The notes beneath the pieces were generated by a model, which was given only the letters and a program-made list of their open reading frames with translations, did not search any database and was not told the origin of the DNA. Position numbers and translations under genes: made by a program. From Streptomyces sp. L-9-10 (GTDB lineage Bacteria; Actinomycetota; Actinomycetes; Streptomycetales; Streptomycetaceae), in contig NZ_PHRF01000027.1 of assembly GCF_004151105.1 (NCBI RefSeq), positions 175,008 through 239,007 on the forward strand: a DNA stretch of 64,000 nt, in the 5' to 3' direction. Positions 26,676 to 35,554 of the stretch are shown here, one piece after another; within the stretch, counting starts at the first letter, position 1; every line of letters starts with the position of its first letter.

Positions 26676-27932
26676 GTGCGTCTTGTCCGAAACGCCGTGG
26701 GAGAGCCGGTGGCCGAGCTGGTGAAGGGACGGCGCCCGCAGCCGATCCTGGTACAGACGATGCGGTCGGCCGCCGCCGCGACGATCGCCTACGTGGTCGC
26801 CCTGTGGCTGAGCGACGAGCCGGCGCCGCTGACCGCTCCCCTGACGGCGCTGCTCGTCGTCCAGGTCACGCTCTACTCGACCCTCACCACCGGCATCCGC
26901 AGGGTGAACTCCGTCGTCGCCGGGGTGCTGGTGGCCAGCGGCTTCAGTGTGCTGGTCGGGCTGACCTGGTGGAGCCTGGGGCTGATCATCGTGGCCTCGC
27001 TGATCGTCGGACGGCTGGTCCGGGTGGACGAGTTCGTGCCGGAGGTCGCGATCAGCGCGATGCTCGTCCTCGGGGTGACACGGGTGGCGTCGACCGCCTG
27101 GGACCGGGTGCTGGAGACGCTGATCGGCGCGGTGGTGGGGCTGCTGTTCAACTTCCTGTTCGTACCGCCGGTGTGGGTCCGTACCGCCGGCCAGTCCATC
27201 GAGGATCTCTCCCGCCGTATGCGCCAGTTGCTGCTGCGCATCGGGGAGGGGCTGACGGAGACCACTCCGGTGGAGCGCGCCGCCGACCGGCTGCACGAGG
27301 CGCGCCGTCTCGACCACGACATCAGCGAGGTGGACGCGGATCTCCGGCAGGCCGAGGACAGCGTCCGGCTCAACCCCCGGGTCAAGGAAGGGCTGCTGCA
27401 CCGCGTGGTGCTGCGTACCGGTCTCGACACCCTGGAGATCTGCACGGTCGTGCTGCGCGTACTGGCCAGGACACTGACCGACCTCGCCAAGGAGCGTACG
27501 GAGGAACCGCTGTTCCCGCAGGAGGTGGGGACCGCGCTCCAGGAGTTGCTGGCCCGGGTCGCCGACGCCGTCGTGAGCTTCGCCGTACTGGTCACCACGG
27601 AGGTCAGCCAGAGCGCGGAGACCGCCGAGGCACGGCTCACTGAGGATCTGGAAGCGGCGAACGCGAGCCGGGAACGGCTGGCGGGGCTGCTGTTGGAAGG
27701 CGTCCAGCGGCACCCTCGTCAGTGGCAGCTCCATGGCGCGCTGCTCGCGGAGATCGACCGGATCCTGGACGAGCTGGACATGGAGAACCGTTCCAAGCGG
27801 CTGATGGAGGAGCTGGACCGCGCCTCTCGCGAAACGCGTGAGCGATACCCCCGGCTGGCCGCCACCTGGCAATGGGGACGGGACGCGTGCCAATGGGTAC
27901 GGGAAGCGCTGCCGCGCCGGGACAGCCCTTAA
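26676..27932 (+). CDS. FUSC-family / aromatic acid exporter-like membrane protein
   Basis: 418 aa from GTG at 26676. The frame is open further upstream but codon use there is poor. The N-terminal half has about six closely packed helices (from ATIAYVVALWLSDEPAPLTAPLTALL through VVGLLFNFLFVPP, quoted in part) typical of FUSC/ArAE_2 proteins related to AaeB and YccS. The C-terminal half is a long cytoplasmic helical and coiled-coil domain (HEARRLDHDISEVDADLRQA). The family exports small organic acids. The substrate is not inferable. It is a single gene, followed by a weak hairpin at 27952-27987. Confidence 0.88.
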   Translation: MRLVRNAVGEPVAELVKGRRPQPILVQTMRSAAAATIAYVVALWLSDEPAPLTAPLTALLVVQVTLYSTLTTGIRRVNSVVAGVLVASGFSVLVGLTWWSLGLIIVASLIVGRLVRVDEFVPEVAISAMLVLGVTRVASTAWDRVLETLIGAVVGLLFNFLFVPPVWVRTAGQSIEDLSRRMRQLLLRIGEGLTETTPVERAADRLHEARRLDHDISEVDADLRQAEDSVRLNPRVKEGLLHRVVLRTGLDTLEICTVVLRVLARTLTDLAKERTEEPLFPQEVGTALQELLARVADAVVSFAVLVTTEVSQSAETAEARLTEDLEAANASRERLAGLLLEGVQRHPRQWQLHGALLAEIDRILDELDMENRSKRLMEELDRASRETRERYPRLAATWQWGRDACQWVREALPRRDSP

Positions 27933-28362
27933 GACCGGCCGATATACCGGACCGGGAAAGGGCGGGGCGGTGCCGCGCCTCTCCCGGCCACCGTTCTGGC
28001 GTGAATCGCTCGTTCGCGGAGCAACGGGAAACTGCCGCCGGAATATTGACGGAGTTTTTGCCCGGACCGCAATGAGCCGAGGTGTATTCGGGCACGGACA
28101 CCGTCCTCCGTTCCCTCCTGGCCCCGCAATCATGGGCGTCATCAGCGAGGACGGCGAGATCCGGCCGGGCGGCCGGATGTGATCAGTGGCCACGCCCCCG
28201 CCGCCCGAGCCCGCCCGGCGGACTACTTTCCGACGTCTCAGCAGGTCCATGGGGTGCGCGGAGAGCGAGAGTTGGATGGGGCGGTTGAGGGGACCGGTGC
28301 GAATGGCGGTACTGTGCGCGCGCGCCGTCATCGTGGGCGGCGCGGTTATCGCGGAGGATTTT
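27933..28362. other. 430-bp gap before the LAETG protein
   Basis: Contains an imperfect GC hairpin at 27952-27987 (CCGGGA/TCCCGG outer pairs) that could terminate the FUSC transcript, and the promoter region of the sortase substrate. I see no gene. Open frames crossing it on the minus strand are shadows. Confidence 0.5.
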
Positions 28363-29016
28363 GTGACTCTATTCAGCGGATCATGGCGGCGCAGAAGCGC
28401 CCTCATAACCGTCGCCACGGCAAGTGCGCTCGGTGTCGGCCTGTCGGCCGTCCCCGCGTCCGCGCACACGCCGACGTGGTCGGTGACCTGCTCCGAGGTC
28501 AGCCTCGACCTGACCGCCTACGGCAACAGCGACAAGAACACGGTGACGGTCACCGTGGACGGCAAGGACCTGCTGCCCACGGAGAATTTCAAGAACGACT
28601 TCCACAAGAAGCTCGACCTTCCCGAGCACAAGAGCGAGCTGAGCGTTCGTCTCGTCGTGGTGGCCGCCGACGGCGACCAGTTCTCGAAGGACGAGACGAA
28701 GACCGCTCCGGTCTGCGAGGAGCCCACCCAGCCGCCGTCCTCGGGGACCCCGAAGCCGACGCCGACGCCTTCGGAGGCGACGCCCACCACCGAGGCGCCC
28801 AAGCCGACGCCTTCGTCGACGGTCACGCCCACGGACGAGGCCGACAGCTCGGCGCCCGCGGTTCCGTCGTCGCAGCCGAGCCCGGCCGGGGACGACCTCG
28901 CCGAGACGGGTTCCTCCAGCTCCACCCCGCTCATCGCCGGTGCGGCCGCCGTCGTACTGGTCGCCGGAGCGGGCATCATGTGGGCCGCGCGCAAGCGTCG
29001 TACCGCTGGAAACTGA
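28363..29016 (+). CDS. Sortase-anchored (LAETG) surface protein
   Basis: 217 aa from GTG at 28363 with GGAGG 5 nt upstream (earlier in-frame starts are rejected on that basis). It has a signal peptide (1-34, cleaving after ASA), a small globular extracellular part (35-120, TWSVTCSEVSLDLTAYG, two Cys), a Pro/Thr/Ser-rich stalk with TPTPSEATPTTEAP-type repeats (125-175), then the sorting signal LAETG, a hydrophobic helix (TPLIAGAAAVVLVAGAGIMW) and a basic tail. LAxTG is recognised by class E sortases of Streptomyces, so it is probably linked to peptidoglycan. Function unknown. Confidence 0.9.
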   Translation: MTLFSGSWRRRSALITVATASALGVGLSAVPASAHTPTWSVTCSEVSLDLTAYGNSDKNTVTVTVDGKDLLPTENFKNDFHKKLDLPEHKSELSVRLVVVAADGDQFSKDETKTAPVCEEPTQPPSSGTPKPTPTPSEATPTTEAPKPTPSSTVTPTDEADSSAPAVPSSQPSPAGDDLAETGSSSSTPLIAGAAAVVLVAGAGIMWAARKRRTAGN

Positions 29017-29434
29017 CCGACCGCTCCCCACACACCGCCCCGCCGCCACGCCGGACGCCGTCCGGACTTCACCGCCAACACTCGGCGGCCCGGACGACGG
29101 TGACCCGGCCATGAGGCATGGACCGGACGACTGCTCGCCCGCCAGGGGCGCGTCGGCCGGACTCCCCGCGGCACAGGTGGTGTGAAGAGTCGAGGAGGTA
29201 CGGAGCGGGCGGGCCGCCCCGGTGGGGCGGCCACCCCGACGTACTCCTCGCGCAGTGCGAGGCCCCGCGGCATCCCCCGTCCGCGGGGCCTCGCCATGCG
29301 CGGCGCGACCCGCGCGCGGACAATGGACCGGACACCCGCCGACGGAGCGAATCCCCGGCGGCGCGAACCCGGCGGCGGGACCTCGCCGCCGGACCGGAAG
29401 CCCGCCGACAGGCCACCGACACACTGGGGGCGCC
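29017..29434. other. 418-bp structured gap
   Basis: No gene. It holds two strong inverted repeats (listed next) and, just upstream of the first, a GAGGAGG-like sequence mirrored by TACTCCTCG. The last 140 bp lead to the PHP gene. Confidence 0.6.
29191..29294 (+). terminator. Double hairpin element, likely terminator
   Basis: Hairpin one nests GGCCGCCCC/GGGGCGGCC (29212-29220 with 29224-29232) inside an outer CGAGGAGGTACG/CGTACTCCTCG pairing. Hairpin two is a perfect 14-bp stem (29257-29270 with 29281-29294) with a 10-nt loop. Hairpin two alone would end transcription from the LAETG gene. The compound first hairpin is unusual. Confidence 0.6.
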
Positions 29435-30490
29435 ATGGATCCGGTGGAGGCTCTCGACAGGATCGCCTTTCTGCTGGAGCGCTCGCGGGCCGAGACCTAT
29501 CGGGTGCGCGCGTTCCGTACCGCCTCGGCGGTGGTGGCGGGCATGCCCGCCGAGGAGGTCGCGCGACGCGCCGAGGCGGGCACGCTCGGCCGGGTACGCG
29601 GCATCGGTCCCAAGACGTCGCAGGTCGTGGAAGCCGTGGTGAAGGGCTCCGTTCCGGAGTATCTGGCGCGGCTGGAGCAGGAGGCCGCCGGGCCGCTCGC
29701 GGAGCGTGGACACACACTGCGCGCGGCGCTGCGCGGTGACTGCCATCTGCACTCCGACTGGTCGGACGGCGGCAGTCCCATCGAGGAGATGGGGGGGACG
29801 GCGGCCGCGCTCGGTCATGAGTGGGCCGTGCTCACGGACCACTCCCCCACCCTGACCGTGGCCCGGGGGCTGACGGCCGGGCGGCTGCGCGAACAGCTCG
29901 ATGTGATCGCGGAGCTGAACGAGCGGTGGGCGCCGTTCCGGCTGTTGACCGGCATCGAGTGCGACATCCTGCCGGACGGCTCGCTCGACCAGGAGCCGGA
30001 ACTGCTCGACCGGCTCGATCTGGTGGTGGCGTCCGTCCACTCGAAGCTGCGCATGGACGCCGCCCCGATGACCCGGCGCATGGTCGCCGCCGTACGCAAT
30101 CCGCTGACCGATGTGCTGGGTCACTGCACGGGGCGGCTGGTCATCGGACGGAGCCGGCGGGATCGCGGATCGGGCGGCAGCCGGCCGGAGTCGGCGTTCG
30201 ACGCGGACGCGGTGTTCGAGGCGTGCGCCGAATCGGGCACCGCGGTGGAGATCAACAGCAGGCCCGAACGGCTCGACCCGCCCCGCCGGCTGCTGCGCCG
30301 GGCGGTGGCGGCCGGGGTCTTCTTCGCCATCGACACGGACGCGCACGCGCCGGGGCAGCTCGACTGGCAACTCCTGGGCTGCGCGCGGGCGGAGGAGTGC
30401 GACGTGCCCGCCGACCGGGTCGTCAACACCTGGCCGGCCGAGGGGCTGCGCGAGTGGACACGGACCCGCCGGGCCCCGGACCCGGGCTGA
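29435..30490 (+). CDS. Helix-hairpin-helix plus PHP-domain phosphoesterase
   Basis: 351 aa, ATG at 29435 with GGGGG upstream. Residues 1-75 resemble the DNA polymerase X 8-kDa/HhH region (AFLLERSRAETYRVRAFRTA, then VRGIGPKTSQVVEAV). Residues about 98-340 are a PHP metal-dependent phosphoesterase: DCHLHSDWSDG, VLTDHSP, GIECDIL, VASVHSKL, LGHCTGR, EINSRPERLDPP and AIDTDAH give the metal ligands. It is like PolX lacking the central nucleotidyltransferase domain. Likely role in DNA repair as a 3' end-processing nuclease or phosphatase; this is inferred from the domains. Confidence 0.9.
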   Translation: MDPVEALDRIAFLLERSRAETYRVRAFRTASAVVAGMPAEEVARRAEAGTLGRVRGIGPKTSQVVEAVVKGSVPEYLARLEQEAAGPLAERGHTLRAALRGDCHLHSDWSDGGSPIEEMGGTAAALGHEWAVLTDHSPTLTVARGLTAGRLREQLDVIAELNERWAPFRLLTGIECDILPDGSLDQEPELLDRLDLVVASVHSKLRMDAAPMTRRMVAAVRNPLTDVLGHCTGRLVIGRSRRDRGSGGSRPESAFDADAVFEACAESGTAVEINSRPERLDPPRRLLRRAVAAGVFFAIDTDAHAPGQLDWQLLGCARAEECDVPADRVVNTWPAEGLREWTRTRRAPDPG

Positions 30491-30533
30491 ACGGCGCCCG
30501 CTGTACGTACGGGAGAGCCGGACCGCGGCGGCC

Positions 30534-30583
30534 GGGCCCGGCGGCCTGCGTGCGAGCCGGGCCCGGCGGTCTGCCTGTGAGCC
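30534..30583. repeat. Two 25-bp tandem repeats
   Basis: Units 30534-30558 and 30559-30583 (beginning GGGCCCGGCGG) differ at three positions. They sit between the convergent PHP and HAD genes and each holds a GGGCCC palindrome, so they may help termination. Confidence 0.6.
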
Positions 30584-30587
30584 GGGC

Positions 30588-31262
30588 TCAGCCGCCGTCC
30601 AGCGCGGCGAACAGACTGGTGTCGAGGCGAGCCAGCAGATCGGTCGGATCCTCGTACACCTCCACCGCCCCGCCGGACTCCAGGGCCGCGCGCGGAATGC
30701 CGCCCGACAGCAGGGCGACGGGGCGGACACCGGCTCGTGTCGCCGCCTCCATGTCCCACACCGAGTCGCCGACGAACACCGCCCGTTCCGCCGGCACCCC
30801 GGCCAGCTCCAGTGCCGGGCCGACCGGGTCGGGGGCCGGCCGGCCCGCCGGTACGCCGTCCGCGCCCGCCGTCCCGAGGATGACGTCGTCGGCGTCGATC
30901 GCCCCGCGCAGCGCGGTGATCTCGGCCTCGCCCGCCGAGGTCGCGAGCACGATCCGCCAGCCGCGGTCGGCGAGCGACCGCAACAGATCGCCCGCCCCCT
31001 CGAAGGCGGGCAGCCGGTCCAGGCAGGTCCCGTACAGCGTGGTGTGCGCGGCGCTGATCCGCGCGTCCTGGCCACGGTCGCGCTCGTCGCCGAGCAGATG
31101 CGCGATCAGATCGCCGGAGCCGATGCCGATCGCCCGGTGGATCGCCGACATCGGCACCGTGTGCCCGGCCTGGCGGAACGCCTCCCACCAGGCGGTCACA
31201 TGAAGGTGGTTGGTGTCGACGAGTGTTCCGTCGACGTCGAACAGTGCCGCGCGCGTCGCCAT
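30588..31262 (-). CDS. HAD family hydrolase (phosphoglycolate-phosphatase-like)
   Basis: 224 aa from ATG at 31262. HAD motifs: I FDVDGTLVDTN (nucleophile Asp), II LATSAG, IV FVGDSVWDME. The motif III Lys position reads GRPAPDP, an Arg in place of the usual Lys in KPAPDP. The alpha-helical cap between motifs I and II (WWEAFRQAGHTVPMSAIHR) is of the beta-phosphoglucomutase/Gph class. It removes phosphate from a small cytoplasmic metabolite, unidentified. Confidence 0.9.
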   Translation of the reverse strand: MATRAALFDVDGTLVDTNHLHVTAWWEAFRQAGHTVPMSAIHRAIGIGSGDLIAHLLGDERDRGQDARISAAHTTLYGTCLDRLPAFEGAGDLLRSLADRGWRIVLATSAGEAEITALRGAIDADDVILGTAGADGVPAGRPAPDPVGPALELAGVPAERAVFVGDSVWDMEAATRAGVRPVALLSGGIPRAALESGGAVEVYEDPTDLLARLDTSLFAALDGG

Positions 31263-31457
31263 ATGTGTCCCGTTCCCGTTCGGGTCGGGCCCCGGGACCA
31301 CGCCCCGGCGCCCCGGATGCCTGGAGCAACGTCTTGATCATGCCGTCTTCTCCCGGCCCGGAACGGGTTGAGCGGGGCCGTACGGGTGAACCGCCGGCCT
31401 TCGCACGGGCTCAGCCTCCGAGGCTCCGGCGCCTCCGCCGGGGGGTGCGGCCCGCGA

Positions 31458-31985
31458 TCACCCCTCCGTACGTCCGCCGCCCGGCCCGCCCGCTCCGCTC
31501 TCCGAGCGCGCCGCGTGACGGGCCAACGCGGGGAGCACACCCCAGCACACGACGAACCACCCGGCCATCACCCCGACCAGCCAGAGGGCGAGGGTGTGGT
31601 CCACCGCCAGCCGCAGGATGAGCAGCAGGGCCGAGGCCATCGTGCAGAAGAGCAGTACCAGCCCGACGACGGTCAGCCGAGAGGCCCAGACCACCATCCT
31701 CGGCTTCAACCGCCGTCCCGTCAGAAGCCGGTGGAACGACACCGGCCCGATCAGCGCGCCGACCGCCGCCGCGCCGAGCATCACCGTGCTGGTGTAGATG
31801 GCCCTGTCGGTGTCCGACAGTTCGGTGAACCGCGACTGGAAGACGACGGTGAGCAGGAATCCGAACAGAATCTGCACGCCCGTCTGCGCCACGCGCAGTT
31901 CCTGGAGCAGTTCGCCCCAGAGGCGGTCCGCACGCTCCTCCACCGTCTCGTGCCGGCCGTGGCCGTCGTTGCCCTGTCTCGTCAC
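31458..31985 (-). CDS. DUF6328 family membrane protein
   Basis: 175 aa from GTG at 31985 (GAGG upstream). The short N-terminal cytoplasmic segment (EERADRLWGELLQELRVAQT) leads into four membrane helices (QILFGFLLTVVF, AIYTSTVMLGAAAVGALIG, RLTVVGLVLLFCTMASALLL, LALWLVGVMAGWFVVCWG) and a Gly/Arg-rich tail. LLQELRVAQTGVQILFGFLL is the hallmark of DUF6328. Function unknown. It lies 136 bp downstream of NAD kinase and 195 bp upstream of the HAD gene on the same strand. Confidence 0.85.
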   Translation of the reverse strand: MTRQGNDGHGRHETVEERADRLWGELLQELRVAQTGVQILFGFLLTVVFQSRFTELSDTDRAIYTSTVMLGAAAVGALIGPVSFHRLLTGRRLKPRMVVWASRLTVVGLVLLFCTMASALLLILRLAVDHTLALWLVGVMAGWFVVCWGVLPALARHAARSESGAGGPGGGRTEG

Positions 31986-32121
31986 GCCCTCGTCACCCTC
32001 GCCTTCCCGCGCTCGGCATACCGGCCTCCCCGGCGTCCTCGGCCTCGCTCCGGCTCCCACCTCCCGCGCCCGTCTCTCCACGGACGCGTCGTCGCGTACC
32101 CGTTCCGCACCCCGTGAAGCG

Positions 32122-33183
32122 TCAGTCCGAGGGCGGTGGTGGCAGGCGCAGATGGGCCAGGTCGTCCGGGACCGGGGTGTTGGGGCGGAACAGCGGGGCC
32201 GATTCGCCGTCCGCGGCCGTCGCGGGCGCGTCGGTGAGCCGGAAGCGGGCGCGCAGCCGGGTGTAGAAGTCGGTCGGGCCCAACCGGACCAGGCGCAGCC
32301 GGTACTTGGCGCCGTACACACCGACCCAGTCGCCCGGCCCGAGCACCCCGCGCAACTGACCGTCGATGCTCAGCGCCACCTCACCGGAGTGGGGCAGTAC
32401 CCGCAGGGCCACCGATTCGTCGGGCGCCGCCACGACCGTGCGGTCGAACGTCATGTGCGCGGCCACGGGCGTGAAGACCACGGCGTCCATGTGCGGGGAG
32501 AGCACCGGGCCTCCGGCCGCGAAGCTGTAGGCCGTCGACCCGGTCGGGGAGGCCACGATGAGCGCGTCCGCGGAGTACGCGGCGAGAAGGCGTCCCGCGA
32601 TATAGACCCCGAGGCTGACCTGCCGGTCCCGGACGAGCTTCTCCAGTACGACGTCGTTGACGGCGACGATGTCCAGCGCCACCCCCCAGCCGTCGCCCTC
32701 CTCGGTGTCCGGCCGGACGTGGGGTGGCGGCAGCGACGGCACCTGGCTGGAGCGCAGCAGCGCTTCCATGACGGTCGGCATCTGCGGCACGCGCGACGTC
32801 CGCATCGTGAGCGTCATCCGCTCCTCGATCTCGGCACGCCCCTCGTGGACGGCGTCCAGTGCCTGCGTGACCTTCTCCGCCGGGACCTCGGTCAGGAATC
32901 CGACCCGGCCCAGATCGACCCCGAGCACCGCCGCGTCGTTCTTGGCGGCGATCCGGGCTCCGCGCAGGAACGTGCCGTCGCCGCCGAGGGTCAGTACGAG
33001 GTCGGGATGGCCGGCCGCGGTCGCCTCCTCCTGGCCTCCGTGGCGCGGTTCGTGCACGTTCCACACATCGATCTCCGTGCAGGGGATCCCGTGCGCCCGG
33101 CCCCAGGCGTGGACGGCGCTCGCCGCCTCGACGGCCGCGGCGCGGCCCCGGTGCACCACGAGGCCGATGCGTTCGACAGACAT
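32122..33183 (-). CDS. nadK: NAD kinase
   Basis: 353 aa from ATG at 33183 (GGAG upstream). ATP-NAD kinase fold: the GGDGT motif in LTLGGDGTFLRGARI, then VGFLTEVP, NDVVLEK (the conserved acidic/Asn loop) and the sugar-phosphate motif SPTGSTAYSFAAGGP. It phosphorylates NAD+ to NADP+. Streptomycetes usually have more than one such gene, and with its isolated position this may be a secondary copy. The C-terminal extension with LPPPPSD is species-specific. Confidence 0.94.
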   Translation of the reverse strand: MSVERIGLVVHRGRAAAVEAASAVHAWGRAHGIPCTEIDVWNVHEPRHGGQEEATAAGHPDLVLTLGGDGTFLRGARIAAKNDAAVLGVDLGRVGFLTEVPAEKVTQALDAVHEGRAEIEERMTLTMRTSRVPQMPTVMEALLRSSQVPSLPPPHVRPDTEEGDGWGVALDIVAVNDVVLEKLVRDRQVSLGVYIAGRLLAAYSADALIVASPTGSTAYSFAAGGPVLSPHMDAVVFTPVAAHMTFDRTVVAAPDESVALRVLPHSGEVALSIDGQLRGVLGPGDWVGVYGAKYRLRLVRLGPTDFYTRLRARFRLTDAPATAADGESAPLFRPNTPVPDDLAHLRLPPPPSD

Positions 33184-33525
33184 GCTCGCGCTCTCCGTAC
33201 GTCCGGTCCCTCGGAATCCGTCCGCTCCGGCGGTCGGGGCACCGCCGCGCACTTTCCAGGGTCGCCGATGACCCGGCGGAACGGCCGGGGCCGGTCGGCC
33301 CCTTATCGGATTCACCCGAATGGCGGATAGCGCCGGATGGCCCCGCCACCGCACCGACCACCGTGAACGCTGGTCCGACAGGCACCCGTGGCCAGGTCCT
33401 CGCCATGCCGGCACGCCGCCCCGGTTGCCCCGGGTCCCGGACGGATGCGCGATGGAGTCGTGCGCGCCTGACCGTGAGGGGCCTATCCCGCAGACGCGCT
33501 TCCCCCACGCGAGGAGTGATCGCTG
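33184..33525. other. 342-bp divergent promoter region
   Basis: Divergent intergenic region between NAD kinase and the PRC-barrel gene. I looked for a SigB-type promoter (GTTT-N14-16-GGGTAT), as expected for the stress-type DUF2382 gene, and saw no convincing match. Nothing else recognised. Confidence 0.5.
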
Positions 33526-34452
33526 ATGTCAGCCGATGGCGTGTTCGACAACCCCAGCAGGCTCAACGGTTTGGCCATATACGACAAGGACGGCGACAAG
33601 ATCGGCAACGTCGGCCAGGTCTATGTGGGCGACCGCTCGGGCCGCCCGGAGTGGGTCACCGTGAAGACCGGTCTGTTCGGCATGAAGGAAAGCCTCGTCC
33701 CGCTGTCCGGCGCCCGCCGCGCGGGTGAGGACATCCACGTCCCGTACGCGAAGGAGACCGTCAAGGAGGCTCCGCGGCTGGACGCGGACGAGCATCTGGA
33801 CCCCAGTCAGGAGAAGCAGCTCTACAAGCACTACGGTCTGACCGCCACGGGAGCCGGTCTGGGCATGGCCTCGGACACCGCCGCGGGCAGGGGCACGACC
33901 TCCGGCACGGCCACGGGCGCGGCCTCCGGCACGGGGCGGACGGGGGCCGGGACGGCTGCCGGCGCGCGGCCGGGTGCCGGCACCACCGCCGGCGCGGCAC
34001 GGCCCATGGCCGGGGTGCGCGGCTCGATGCCCGGCGAGGACAAGGAACGGTACGGCGAGGAACTGATCCGGTCCGAGGAGCAGCTGCACGTCAGCACCGA
34101 GGAACACGAGGTGGGCCACGCCCGGCTGCGCAAGGTCGTGGTGACCGAGAACGTGACCACCTCCGTACCGCTCAGCCATGAGGAGGTCCGGGTCATCCAC
34201 GAGGCGATCGCGCCCGAGGACCGGTCCGGCGTCCGCAGCTCCCGTATCGGGGAGGCTCAGACCGAGGTGACCCTGCACGCCGAACAGCCTGTCATCCGCA
34301 AGGAGTCCGTCCCGGTCGAGCGCGTGCGCATGGAGACGGAGAAGGTGACCGAGCAGAAGGAGGTCTCCACCGAGGTCCGCAAGGAACAGATCGAGTACGA
34401 CACCGATCAGACCGACACGGGCCTGGGCGGCAGGCGCGGCTCCGGGCGCTGA
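33526..34452 (+). CDS. PRC-barrel and DUF2382 domain stress-type protein
   Basis: 308 aa, ATG at 33526 with GAGGAGTG upstream. An N-terminal PRC-barrel (about 10-85: GLAIYDKDGDKIGNVGQVYV, then VTVKTGLFG) is followed by a Gly/Ala/Thr linker with TGAASGTGRTG-type repeats (115-165), then a DUF2382 domain (about 180-290) with EELIRSEEQLHVSTEEHEVG and long charged strands and helices. Such proteins are common in osmotic or oxidative stress regulons of actinobacteria and of radiation-resistant bacteria. The molecular role is unknown. It ends at a strong hairpin. Confidence 0.92.
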   Translation: MSADGVFDNPSRLNGLAIYDKDGDKIGNVGQVYVGDRSGRPEWVTVKTGLFGMKESLVPLSGARRAGEDIHVPYAKETVKEAPRLDADEHLDPSQEKQLYKHYGLTATGAGLGMASDTAAGRGTTSGTATGAASGTGRTGAGTAAGARPGAGTTAGAARPMAGVRGSMPGEDKERYGEELIRSEEQLHVSTEEHEVGHARLRKVVVTENVTTSVPLSHEEVRVIHEAIAPEDRSGVRSSRIGEAQTEVTLHAEQPVIRKESVPVERVRMETEKVTEQKEVSTEVRKEQIEYDTDQTDTGLGGRRGSGR

Positions 34453-34479
34453 CCCGGCCGGGATCCGCCGTACACGAAC

Positions 34480-34515
34480 GCCCCCGCCCGCCACGTCCGC
34501 GTGGCCGGCGGGGGC
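34480..34515 (+). terminator. Terminator hairpin of the PRC/DUF2382 gene
   Basis: The outer stem GCCCCCGCC (34480-34488) with GGCGGGGGC (34507-34515) and inner stem CCACG/CGTGG (34491-34495 with 34500-34504) have a TCCG loop and one 2x2 internal mismatch. It lies 28 bp after the stop codon. Confidence 0.75.
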
Positions 34516-34686
34516 GGGCCGTACGCGCCCTCGGCGGCCGGCTTCCCGGGGTCGAGGGCGCCCGGCGACTTGCTGCACCCGGCGCGTACGGTGTATGGGC
34601 GGCATGGCCTCTCCGAGTGTTCGGGCCGGTGCGGGGACGTGGAACCGCCGGTGCGGGAACGTGGGACCGAGCGGTGGGACCGAGCG

Positions 34687-35316
34687 TCAGCTCGCGCTCG
34701 GGCTGACGCTGGCGCTCGGGCTGACGCTCGTGCTCGGGCTGGTGCTCGCGCTGGGGCTCGCGCTCTGCGGCGGGGTGGTGATGGCCTTGCCCTCGGGGCT
34801 GACGACGAACCACTTGGCGCCGAACTCGGTCAGGTCCTGGCCCTTGGTCTCGCCGGGCTTGGTGTCTTCCCTGAACGTGTAGAGCGGGTGGCCGTTGTAC
34901 ATGGCCTGCTTGGTCCCGTCGCTGCGCGTGGTGGTGGTCAGCAGATTCGCCTTGACACCGGCGCCTGCCTGCGGGGTTCCGGTGACGAGCGCGGGCGGCC
35001 AGTCCGCCACGCAGTCGCCGGTGCACGTGGACTTCTTCGCCTTGTCCGCCTCGAAGAGGTAGAGCGTATGGCCCTTGCCGTTGACCAGGATCTTTCCGAA
35101 GGGTCCGGTCTTGACGGATACCTTGCCCAGTTCCTCGGACGGGTTGACCGACGGGGAGCTCGTCACGGACGAGGACGGGGAGGTGGAGGCCGCCGCGAAG
35201 TCCGCGGGCTCTTCCTTGGAGGCCGATCCGCTCCCGCTGTCGGAGCAACCGGCGACCACCCCGGCGCAGAGTGCGGCCGCGGCCAGCGCGGCTGCTGTCC
35301 TGGTGTTGATCCTCAT
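34687..35316 (-). CDS. Lipoprotein with COG4315-type YxGxxLY repeats
   Basis: 209 aa from ATG at 35316 (GGAGGAG upstream). Lipobox VAGC (Cys24). Two copies of the secreted-repeat motif of COG4315: GKGHTLYLFEADKAKKSTC with CTGDCVADWPP, then YNGHPLYTFREDTKPGETKG. The C-terminus is a low-complexity Ser/Pro/Ala tail (SPSAS repeats). Membrane-anchored and extracytoplasmic. The family is common but uncharacterised, sometimes associated with redox or stress loci. It is divergent from the GDT1 gene. Confidence 0.88.
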   Translation of the reverse strand: MRINTRTAAALAAAALCAGVVAGCSDSGSGSASKEEPADFAAASTSPSSSVTSSPSVNPSEELGKVSVKTGPFGKILVNGKGHTLYLFEADKAKKSTCTGDCVADWPPALVTGTPQAGAGVKANLLTTTTRSDGTKQAMYNGHPLYTFREDTKPGETKGQDLTEFGAKWFVVSPEGKAITTPPQSASPSASTSPSTSVSPSASVSPSAS

Positions 35317-35539
35317 ACAAGTCTCCTCCAGCTCAGGGCCGCCCCAGGGGCAGCGCAGCGCCCGCCCGATCGCGGTCGCAGCTCCCACTACACGACAGGC
35401 TCCGAAAGCGGGCCACCGGACAGAGCCGTCCGGAGTACACGACCCCGGACCGGGCGTACGTACGGTCGGCGCAGGGCCCCCGGCAGGGGCCTTGCGGGCC
35501 CTGGCCTGTGGCGGCCTGGGCTCCTCCGTACGGGTGAGG

Positions 35540-35545
35540 TAGTGT
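35540..35545 (+). promoter_or_regulatory. Candidate -10 for the riboswitch transcript
   Basis: TAGTGT, close to the Streptomyces TAGPuPuT form, ends 13 nt before the riboswitch GGGGAGTAG. No good -35 was identified. Confidence 0.35.
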
Positions 35546-35554
35546 GGGGTGCTG

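Noticed and set aside
28000..28060. Possible ydaO (c-di-AMP) riboswitch fragment (GGGAAACTGCCGCC)
   Set aside because: Only one short stretch resembles the motif, the remaining conserved parts are missing, and the next gene start is 300 bp away.
26157..28469. 770-codon minus-strand open frame
   Set aside because: Antisense shadow of the FUSC gene; low-complexity Gln/Arg/His composition.
29069..31075. 668-codon minus-strand open frame
   Set aside because: Antisense to the PHP gene and out of frame with the HAD gene, with no recognisable domain.
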